Assembly: GCF_030150205.1 (NCBI RefSeq)
Contig: NZ_JASLGT010000033.1
Coordinates: 62,001-126,000, forward strand
Reading direction: 5' to 3'
DNA length: 64,000 bases
Origin: Niabella sp.
GTDB lineage: Bacteria > Bacteroidota > Bacteroidia > Chitinophagales > Chitinophagaceae
The number at the start of each line of letters is the position of its first letter. The stretch's first letter is position 1. Under the pieces are notes generated by a model, which saw only the letters and a program-made list of their open reading frames with translations, was not told where the DNA came from and did no database searches. The position numbers were made by a program, and so were the translations under genes. Shown here piece after piece: positions 17,765-24,145 of this stretch.

Positions 17765-18120
17765 AAAAGCTAACCGCTGATGGATGAGAACTGAAAATAC
17801 CAGGAACCAAAAGCCAGGATCCAAAGAACCAGATTGCCGGATATGACGCCACCGGCTGAGAACTGAAAACTGATCACTGAAAACTTAATTTCAAAGATCA
17901 AACTTTCATATTAAGGTCTAAAAGCTAACCACTGATAGCTGAAAATACCAGGAACCAAAAGCCAAGATCCAAAGAACCAGATTGCCGGATATGACGCCGC
18001 CCGCTGATAACTGAAGACTGAAAACTGATAACTTAATTCCAAGAATCAGACTTTTCATATTAAAGGCTAAAAGCTGACCGCTGATGGCTGATGGCTGAAA
18101 ACTGATCACTGAAGACTGAT
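17765..18120. repeat. Intergenic tandem repeat of about 150-155 bp, 2.3 copies
   Basis: The 472-bp space between ctaA and serS is filled by a tandem repeat. Copies begin with AAAAGCT(A/G)ACC at 17765, 17920 and 18069. Each full copy contains the identical stretch AACCAGATTGCCGGATATGA and a run of CTGAAAACTGA-type subrepeats. The third copy is cut short before the serS promoter. No gene is seen. It resembles the decaying low-complexity repeats common between Chitinophagaceae genes. Confidence 0.75.
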
Positions 18121-18146
18121 AGCCGACCACTCCGCCAACAAACATT

Positions 18147-18154
18147 TATCTTTG
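18147..18154 (+). promoter_or_regulatory. Probable -7 element of serS
   Basis: TATCTTTG matches TAnnTTTG 19 bp before the serS ATG. Confidence 0.5.
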
Positions 18155-18172
18155 CAAAAATTTTTTTGAAGC

Positions 18173-19447
18173 ATGTTGCAATTACAGGTATTACGACAAG
18201 ACACAGAAGCCGTTAAACAGCGGCTGGCAGTAAAGAACTTTAAGGAACCCGGGCTGGTGGATGCAATCATTTCGCTGGACGATCTGCGTAAAAAATCGCA
18301 GCTTGAGTTCGATACCACTCAATCCCTTGTCAACAGTGCTTCGAAAGAGATCGGTCAGCTGATGGCCAAAGGCGACAAAGAAGCCGCCGAAGCCAAAAAA
18401 GCGGAAGTGGCCGCGGCCAAACAAAAATTACAGCCCATCAGCGAACAACTGGCCCGTGCAGAAAAAGAGCTGCTGGAAAAACTGGTACTGTTACCCAACC
18501 TGCCTTCTCCCCTGGTGCCCCCGGGCAATAGCCCAGAAGACAACGAGGTGGTAAGAGAGCATGGAACAAAACCCATATTGGGTGCAGATGCCGTGCCGCA
18601 TTGGGACCTGATCAAAACTTTTGACCTGGTTGATTTTGAAACCGGCGCCAAAATAACCGGCAGCGGATTTCCCCTGTATAAAGGTCAGGGAGCCCGGCTG
18701 CAACGGGCACTGGTGCAGTATTTCCTGGATCAGAATATAGCGGCCGGATATACCGAGTACCTGCCCCCGTTTATGGTAAATGAAGCATCGGCCTATGGTA
18801 CCGGGCAATTACCGGATAAAGAAGGACAGATGTACCATATGCCTGCGGATAATTTTTACCTGATCCCGACCTCAGAAGTTCCGGTTACCAATATTTACCG
18901 CGATACGATCTTAAAACAGGACCAACTACCGGTAAAAATGACGGCTTATTCACCCTGCTTCCGCCGTGAGGCCGGCAGTTTTGGAAAGGATGTGCGCGGC
19001 CTTAACCGGGTTCACCAGTTTGAAAAAGTAGAGATCGTGCAGCTTACCCATCCCGATAAAAGCTATGAAGCGCTGGAAGAGATGGTGGCCCATGTGGAGC
19101 GCCTGTTACAAAGCCTGGAACTGCCTTACCGCATCCTGAGGCTTTGTGGTGGTGATATGTCATTTACATCGGCCCTTACGTATGATTTTGAAGTATACAG
19201 CGCAGCCCAGGAACGCTGGCTGGAAGTAAGCTCTACATCTAATTTTGAAGCCTACCAAACCAACCGGATGAAGATCCGCTTCAAAGATGAAAATGGTAAA
19301 ACCCAGCTGGCGCATTCGCTCAACGGCAGTTCCCTGGCCTTGCCACGCATTGTGGCCTGTTTGCTGGAGAATAACCAGCAGGGTGATAAGATCATATTAC
19401 CCAAAGTGCTGGCTCCCTACTTTGGAAAAGAAGCTATTACAAAATAG
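18173..19447 (+). CDS. serS: Seryl-tRNA synthetase
   Basis: 424 residues, normal length. It charges tRNA-Ser with serine in the cytoplasm. The N-terminal antiparallel coiled coil (about 25-105) is rich in Lys/Glu/Ala. The class II core has motif 2 (CFRREAGSFGKDVRGLNRVH) and motif 3 (LNGSSLALPRIVACLLEN), with the TSEVPVTNIY and GGDMSF segments around the active site. It has its own promoter downstream of the tandem repeats and a terminator directly after the stop. Confidence 0.97.
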   Translation: MLQLQVLRQDTEAVKQRLAVKNFKEPGLVDAIISLDDLRKKSQLEFDTTQSLVNSASKEIGQLMAKGDKEAAEAKKAEVAAAKQKLQPISEQLARAEKELLEKLVLLPNLPSPLVPPGNSPEDNEVVREHGTKPILGADAVPHWDLIKTFDLVDFETGAKITGSGFPLYKGQGARLQRALVQYFLDQNIAAGYTEYLPPFMVNEASAYGTGQLPDKEGQMYHMPADNFYLIPTSEVPVTNIYRDTILKQDQLPVKMTAYSPCFRREAGSFGKDVRGLNRVHQFEKVEIVQLTHPDKSYEALEEMVAHVERLLQSLELPYRILRLCGGDMSFTSALTYDFEVYSAAQERWLEVSSTSNFEAYQTNRMKIRFKDENGKTQLAHSLNGSSLALPRIVACLLENNQQGDKIILPKVLAPYFGKEAITK

Positions 19448-19490
19448 ATATAACAAACTGTTATAAGAAGTTTAATCTAAATTAAAGTTT

Positions 19491-19523
19491 AAAAATGTCA
19501 ACCTGTAGGTTGACATTTTTTTT
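19491..19523 (+). terminator. Terminator of serS
   Basis: A stem of up to 13 bp (19491-19503 with 19508-19520) closes a TGTA loop and runs into a T tract. The stem core also carries the GTCAA-N8-TTGAC pattern found twice more just downstream, so it may double as a binding site. Confidence 0.8.
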
Positions 19524-19579
19524 ATTTTGTCAACGTATATATTGACTTTTTAGGTAATTTTGTCAATGTATATATTGAC
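19497..19579. promoter_or_regulatory. Three spaced 18-bp operators GTCAA-N8-TTGAC
   Basis: Identical arms GTCAA and TTGAC separated by 8 bp occur at 19497-19514, 19529-19546 and 19562-19579, with start-to-start spacings of 32 and 33 bp. Sites 2 and 3 share the core TATATA; site 1 is the serS terminator stem. The last site ends 4 bp before the ATG of the Xre-type gene. This is the expected arrangement for autoregulation by that protein; binding is inferred. Confidence 0.65.
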
Positions 19580-19583
19580 TTTT

Positions 19584-20042
19584 ATGCAAAAAAGATCACT
19601 ACAGATACAACAACTGAACGCAAAAATGCAATCCTACAGGGCGCTACAGCACATAAAGGCGCCTGCTACCGGGTGGTTAAAAGCCATCCGGACCACCTTA
19701 GGTATATCACTCAAACAGCTGGGCAACCGGTTGCAAAAAAGCAAGCAAAATATTGCCATGCTGGAACAGCGCGAAAAGGACGGGAATATTTCCCTCAACT
19801 CCCTGTGCGAAGTGGCCGAGGCACTGGATATGAAACTGGTGTATGGATTTGTTCCAAAAGATACAACGCTGGAACAACTGATCGACCGCAAGGCCACCGA
19901 GCTTGCTACAAAAATTGTGCAGCGAACCTCTCAAAACATGAAGCTGGAAGGGCAGCAGAATAAAGACGCCCGTATCAAAAAAGCCATCGAGGAAAAAGCA
20001 CAGATCTTTAAAAGTGAATTACCAAAAATACTATGGGATTAA
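19584..20042 (+). CDS. Mobile mystery protein A (Xre-type HTH, putative antitoxin)
   Basis: 152 residues from MQKRSLQIQQLNAK. The central HTH_3 domain is clear: TTLGISLKQLGNRLQKSKQN, MLEQREKDGNISLNSLCEVA and ALDMKLVYGFVPKD. The C-terminus is charged and helical. It matches the family named 'mobile mystery protein A', always found before protein B, and is thought to be an antitoxin-like repressor. It overlaps the Fic gene by 10 bp, which implies translational coupling. The upstream spaced operators support autoregulation. Confidence 0.88.
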   Translation: MQKRSLQIQQLNAKMQSYRALQHIKAPATGWLKAIRTTLGISLKQLGNRLQKSKQNIAMLEQREKDGNISLNSLCEVAEALDMKLVYGFVPKDTTLEQLIDRKATELATKIVQRTSQNMKLEGQQNKDARIKKAIEEKAQIFKSELPKILWD

Positions 20043-20623
20043 AGATCAGCTATACCGCGGGACAAACACCATTGGATGAGGACGAAAAAGAAGGACTACT
20101 GATTGAAACCATTACTACAAAAGCAGAACTAGACGAGTTTGAACAGTTGAATATTGAAAATGCTGTGCAATGGACCATGCAGCAGCAATTCAGACAGGAA
20201 CTCCTTTTAACAGGAACTTTTATTAAGCAGCTGCACCAGAAAATGTTCTCCGACACCTGGGCTTGGGCGGGTGCATTCAGAAAAACCAATAAAAATATCG
20301 GCGTTGATAAACTCCAGATCAGCATTGAACTTAAAAAGCTATTGGATGATGCCCTGTTTTGGATCCATAATGAGACATTTGAACCGGATGAAATAGCTGT
20401 CCGGTTCAAACACCGTATTGTAAGCATTCATTGTTTTGCCAATGGCAATGGCCGGCACAGCCGTTTGCTGGCCGATGTAATTGCAGCCCATATTTTCAGA
20501 CAGCCTGTTTTTAGCTGGGGAGCGGCAACCTCCACAGGGGATGCAAGAATGCGCTATCTTCAGGCATTAAAAGCAGCAGATCTTGGCGATATGCGCCCCC
20601 TGTTTTTATTTGCAAGGTCGTAA
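20033..20623 (+). CDS. Mobile mystery protein B (Fic-domain putative toxin)
   Basis: 196 residues. The Fic motif HCFANGNGRHSR begins at H133 and is complete (HxFxxGNGRxxR), so AMP or other nucleotide transfer to a target protein is chemically possible. The N-terminal part (GQTPLDEDEKEGLL, then ELDEFEQLNIENAVQW) is characteristic of protein B. The inhibitory helix [S/T]xxxE[G/N] is only approximate: QLNIEN has Gln instead of Ser/Thr. Regulation may therefore rely on protein A. Confidence 0.9.
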   Translation: MGLKISYTAGQTPLDEDEKEGLLIETITTKAELDEFEQLNIENAVQWTMQQQFRQELLLTGTFIKQLHQKMFSDTWAWAGAFRKTNKNIGVDKLQISIELKKLLDDALFWIHNETFEPDEIAVRFKHRIVSIHCFANGNGRHSRLLADVIAAHIFRQPVFSWGAATSTGDARMRYLQALKAADLGDMRPLFLFARS

Positions 20624-20627
20624 ACTT

Positions 20628-21329
20628 TTGCAAAGAACAATAACGATAAAACAAATTGCACTGAAAAATATTTTTGATATCCAGACCGAGCTGTTCCATG
20701 TATTGGGCTACTCGATGAGTTACCTGGAATTTTTTGGAGTGCTGAGCGGACTTGCAGCAACCTGGCTGTCGGCGCGGGCGCACATCATCAGCTGGCCTGT
20801 GGGCATCGTGAATGTGGTGCTTTCCTTCTGGCTATATTTCCAGGTGCATCTTTACCCGGATATGCTGCTACAGGTGTTCTTCTTTATCACCAATATCCTG
20901 GGCTGGTGGCGCTGGGCACATCCCAGGGCATTTGAAGCCGATCCCAAAAAACAGCTGAAGGTCAGTTTTATGAAACCGGCACAGCTCACACGTACCATCC
21001 TGGTTGCCGGTGCCGGAACCTTTCTGTTGGGAAACTTTGCCGGCCGCCTGCACGAATGGTTCCCGAGCATTTTTTCAGCGCCCAGTTCGTTTCCCTTTGC
21101 CGATTCTTTTATTATGGTGATGAGCATCCTGGCTACCTTTTATATGATCCAGAAAAAGATCGAATGCTGGATCATCTGGATGCTGGTAGATGTAACCGCC
21201 ACCGTGCTTTACTATGTTAAAGGCATCCGGTTTTATAGCCTTGAGTACCTGGTATTTACCGGTATCGTGCTCTTTGGCTTCCTTCACTGGATAAAGGAAT
21301 ACCGTTCCTATTCATCACAACCGGTTTGA
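20628..21329 (+). CDS. pnuC: PnuC-type nicotinamide riboside transporter
   Basis: 233 residues if the TTG at 20628 is used; an ATG at 20715 is the first Met. The upstream choice is preferred because IFDIQTELFHVLGYSMSYLEFFGVL reads like a conserved PnuC N-terminus when joined, and it places the start 5 bp after the Fic stop. About seven membrane helices are present, with WPVGIVNVVLSFWLYFQ and FFFITNILGWWRW, where substrate-contacting Trp and Asn residues lie. The substrate is likely nicotinamide riboside, but thiamine (PnuT) cannot be excluded. Confidence 0.85.
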   Translation: MQRTITIKQIALKNIFDIQTELFHVLGYSMSYLEFFGVLSGLAATWLSARAHIISWPVGIVNVVLSFWLYFQVHLYPDMLLQVFFFITNILGWWRWAHPRAFEADPKKQLKVSFMKPAQLTRTILVAGAGTFLLGNFAGRLHEWFPSIFSAPSSFPFADSFIMVMSILATFYMIQKKIECWIIWMLVDVTATVLYYVKGIRFYSLEYLVFTGIVLFGFLHWIKEYRSYSSQPV

Positions 21330-21489
21330 TACACATACTGGTCATTGGGAATTCCGGTTCCCGGAAAAGGTGCATGAAGCGCGGAATCGAATTCATCAAA
21401 ACGACGGTCCCGGTTTAAAAACATAAAAATAATTGTCATGAAATTGTAAGTTGGCGTATTTATTGCTAATTTTAAAGAAACAATCGTTT

Positions 21490-21807
21490 ATGAAAAAGAT
21501 AATTCTTTGTGCATACATCGCTTTAGTAGCGGCTATTGCCTGTACGCCCAAGGCGTCTCCGTCTACTACAGATGCAGTTATTCCTGAGGCCTCCAACGTT
21601 AGCAGCAGTCAGGCAACTATTGATGCCGGTCATACGATCTTTACCACCAAATGTACCAAGTGCCACGGTGAAAAGGACAAAGCTGTTGCATCCAAGTCGT
21701 ACGATGAGCTGAGGCCCATCCTGGCCGCTATGTCCAAAAAGGCCAAGCTGAGCACAGAAGAAGTACAGCAGGTTTCCGCCTATGTATATGCCCATGCTAA
21801 AAAATAA
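21490..21807 (+). CDS. Small cytochrome c lipoprotein (first of two)
   Basis: 105 residues from MKKIILCAYIALVAAIACTPK. A lipobox with Cys at about residue 18 marks an outer-membrane or periplasm-facing lipoprotein. One heme c site, CTKCH, is followed by the short helical pattern of mono-heme cytochromes (LRPILAAMSKKAKLSTEEVQ) but with no clear downstream Met ligand motif beyond AAMSKK. It probably carries electrons in the envelope. A terminator follows immediately, so it is separately transcribed from its paralogue. Confidence 0.82.
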   Translation: MKKIILCAYIALVAAIACTPKASPSTTDAVIPEASNVSSSQATIDAGHTIFTTKCTKCHGEKDKAVASKSYDELRPILAAMSKKAKLSTEEVQQVSAYVYAHAKK

Positions 21808-21831
21808 TAGGGTCCGGGTATAAAAAAAGTA

Positions 21832-21862
21832 AACCTCCTTTAACAGGAGGTTTTTTATTTTT
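21832..21862 (+). terminator. Terminator after the first cytochrome c lipoprotein
   Basis: An 8-bp stem AACCTCCT/AGGAGGTT with a 5-nt loop (TTAAC) is followed by a T run. Confidence 0.8.
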
Positions 21863-21904
21863 TAACGGCTTATGGTTAATATTGCATAAACCATTCCAGA
21901 GTAT

Positions 21905-22234
21905 ATGAAGAAATTAGCAGGTCTGTTTTTTGTATCCGCTGTTGTCATTTTCAGTTGTACCCGCAAGGCCGCCCCTACCATACCCAACCGGCCGGTAGAG
22001 CCGGTAGCCGGTAACAAAGCCGATACTGCGGACTTCAGTTCCAGCAATCCGCTGGTGGCCGGAAAGGCCATTTATGAAATAAAGTGTACCAAGTGCCATA
22101 AAGCAAAGAATATGGCCGACTGGACGCAGGACGAGTGGAAACCGATCCTGAATTCAATGGTAAAAAAGGCCAAGCTTAACGATCTGCAGATATCGCAGGT
22201 TACGCAATACGTAAACGCAAACGCGAAAAAATAA
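21905..22234 (+). CDS. Small cytochrome c lipoprotein (second of two)
   Basis: 109 residues. A lipobox is present (VVIFSCTRK), then a spacer and the heme site CTKCH in AIYEIKCTKCHKAKN, and the same C-terminal layout as the preceding gene (WKPILNSMVKKAKLNDLQIS, then VTQYVNANAKK). The two genes are clear tandem paralogues and differ mainly in the linker. It is an envelope mono-heme electron carrier; the partner is unknown. Confidence 0.82.
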   Translation: MKKLAGLFFVSAVVIFSCTRKAAPTIPNRPVEPVAGNKADTADFSSSNPLVAGKAIYEIKCTKCHKAKNMADWTQDEWKPILNSMVKKAKLNDLQISQVTQYVNANAKK

Positions 22235-22276
22235 CGGAAGAGCGTTTCTAAAAGGAACGTCACCGGTATTGTTGAG

Positions 22277-22350
22277 CGGATTTTTCTATCTGTGACAACT
22301 TTTTTGTGACAAAAAAAAATGGTCACAGATTTCCTGTCACAAAAAATCCG
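22277..22350. repeat. Interleaved inverted repeats (possible RNA structure or operator)
   Basis: Within the convergent 226-bp gap, arms pair as CGGATTTTT (22277-22285) with 22342-22350, ATCTGTGAC (22288-22296) with 22322-22330, and GTGACA (22306-22311) with 22335-22340. The second and third pairs cross. A tract of A's sits in the centre. It could be a terminator for either gene or a binding element with alternative folds. Confidence 0.5.
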
Positions 22351-22460
22351 GCGCGCCCTTCCGGGCCGGGTCAAAAGCTCTTTTATAACGCATGATACCG
22401 GCAGCAATTCAGGCGATAACATCAAGGCCATACCGAGGCAGATGTTCCGGAAGCCGGGGA

Positions 22461-23252
22461 TCATTTGATCAAAAAGGCACGGAAGGCCAGGGAATCCCCG
22501 TTAAAAACATTAAAATCTACGTTTGCGTCGATCCCGTTTACATGGCCTGCATCATTGTGTTGCCATAAGGTCCAGTCGCGTTTGATACGCGGCTTTCGCT
22601 TTTCATAGTAATGAGCCACCCATAAAGGATAGGCATCAAAGGCCTTGCCCAGGTATTTGTCATAAAAATCGGCATTGGTATAAATAACTGGTTTTACCCC
22701 GTAGTGCTGTTCCACCAGCCGCAACCACACTTTTGACCGGGCCTGGATCACAGATGCCGGAAGGTTGCTGGTTTGTTCTACATCCAGCACGGGTGGCAGG
22801 TCGCCCGGTTTCAGCGTCACATTTTTGATAAAATTTGCCGCCTGTTTCACCGGGTCCCGGGAGGGAATAAAAAAATGATATGCGCCGCTCGGCAACCCGC
22901 TTTGCCGGGCATTCTTCCAGTTGCGTTTAAACTGTGCATCCTGATCATTTTCACCTTCTGTGGCCTTTATAAATACAAAACTGATGCGGATATTCTGGAT
23001 GTCCATGGCTTTTACGGCCTCCCAGTTGATCCGCTTTTGATACCGGGATACGTCAATTCCATGCAGGGAATAATCTACCGGGATCTCAATTCCAAATTCG
23101 GGATACTGCTTTACCTCAAGCTCAAACCGCCGGTTCCAGTCCAATAAAAACAATCCTCCCACCAGCAAAATCAACACAAGCAGGGACAATACCAGTTTCC
23201 ACTGGTACGACATGCCTTTTTTCTTCCGTTTCCTTTTTTTCCTGGTAGCCAT
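22461..23252 (-). CDS. Membrane-anchored GH25 lysozyme
   Basis: 263 residues from MATRKKRKRKKKGMSYQW. The N-terminus is very basic (KKRKRKKKG), followed by a membrane helix (LVLSLLVLILLVGGLFLLDW). The GH25 muramidase domain follows: GIDVSRYQKRINWEAVK, FVFIKATEGE, the DxE pair in PPVLDVEQ, KPVIYTNADFYDKYL and WTLWQHND. It would hydrolyse the peptidoglycan glycan strand from the periplasmic side. A second start at 23213 (MSYQWK) is possible. A strong hairpin lies within 8 bp of the start codon. Confidence 0.9.
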   Translation of the reverse strand: MATRKKRKRKKKGMSYQWKLVLSLLVLILLVGGLFLLDWNRRFELEVKQYPEFGIEIPVDYSLHGIDVSRYQKRINWEAVKAMDIQNIRISFVFIKATEGENDQDAQFKRNWKNARQSGLPSGAYHFFIPSRDPVKQAANFIKNVTLKPGDLPPVLDVEQTSNLPASVIQARSKVWLRLVEQHYGVKPVIYTNADFYDKYLGKAFDAYPLWVAHYYEKRKPRIKRDWTLWQHNDAGHVNGIDANVDFNVFNGDSLAFRAFLIK

Positions 23253-23283
23253 AAAAAATGCCGGGTTCCTGAATGAACCCGGC
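23253..23283 (-). terminator. Strong hairpin and U-tract between the RAYT-like and GH25 genes
   Basis: On the minus strand a perfect 9-bp stem GCCGGGTTC/GAACCCGGC with a 6-nt loop is followed by ATTTTTT and then the GH25 start codon. It works as the terminator of the upstream RAYT-like gene and at the same time covers the usual ribosome-binding region of the GH25 gene. Confidence 0.65.
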
Positions 23284-23312
23284 AAAAATATTTGATTAAT
23301 AGATGCTATCTT

Positions 23313-23942
23313 TTATCGGCGATTAAATTTTGTCTTAAACATGCTTTTACGGTTTTCAATATCATCCAGCGCCTGTTCCACGGCACTTAACCGGGCAATC
23401 TTTACCAGCCCTTCGGTACCTGTTTCATAATCGGACGCTGAGCTATAGATAAAATCCGATGCATACCGCACGATCCGCTCCTGTACAGGAATATTGTGCA
23501 GCAACTCCAGGTGCTCCGCCATAATCTCCGGCCTTGCCAGATCTATGGAAAGCATTTCTTTTACCCGCTTCCAAACCTCCAGTTTCTTCTGTGCGCCCAA
23601 AAAACCATAATTTTTTTGAAAGTGCTCAATCAGCCACTGCCGGCGTTCTTCAGGTTCGTTATAAACCGCCTCTATCACTTTTTCGGTTGTAAATTGCTTA
23701 AAGGCTTTCCGGAGGTCTTTAAAAGAGATGTTTTTCTGTACCTGGCAGATGATGTACAGTTTATTAGGCATGAGGCACCAACCATACACGATCAACCCTT
23801 TGCTGCTGATATAATGATTCAGCGTGTGTACAATAATTTGTTTGTACACCGGCCTGATGAAGATATCAGTAAGATCAACGGTTTCCAGTGTTAAAAAATA
23901 ACAACCGTGATCATCAAATGATATAACCCGTTCATTATCCAT
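23313..23942 (-). CDS. REP-associated tyrosine transposase-like protein, catalytic His lost
   Basis: 209 residues from MDNERVISFDDHGCYFLTLE; a Met at 23975 is an alternative start. The layout follows IS200-like/RAYT Y1 transposases (TDIFIRPVYKQIIVHTLNHY, GWCLMPN, FKDLRKAFKQFTTEKVIEAV, ERIVRYASDFIYSSASDYE). In active members the HUH motif reads N-H-L-H after the Pro/Ser position; here it reads N-K-L-Y (LMPNKLYIIC). Both metal-binding His are gone, so it should not cut DNA. The rest is intact, which suggests a domesticated binding protein or a recent loss of function. Confidence 0.7.
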   Translation of the reverse strand: MDNERVISFDDHGCYFLTLETVDLTDIFIRPVYKQIIVHTLNHYISSKGLIVYGWCLMPNKLYIICQVQKNISFKDLRKAFKQFTTEKVIEAVYNEPEERRQWLIEHFQKNYGFLGAQKKLEVWKRVKEMLSIDLARPEIMAEHLELLHNIPVQERIVRYASDFIYSSASDYETGTEGLVKIARLSAVEQALDDIENRKSMFKTKFNRR

Positions 23943-24145
23943 GACTACTATTCGAACATTTGATTCAATTACCACCTGCCCCTTTTGGGGAATGTTCAGT
24001 AAATGTTAATGTTTTACTGAGGGCAAAACTTGTTCCAATTATTGTAAACTGATTCCAAATTTTATGCAGCAACAATCACCTTGATCTTATTTAGTTAATA
24101 ATCAAGGAGTAAGAATAGTTCTTTTTTCTAATATTATGAAAAAAA

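Noticed and set aside
17765..18120. Possible CRISPR-like or direct-repeat array
   Set aside because: Unit length is about 150 bp without short conserved repeats and unique spacers, and no cas genes are seen.
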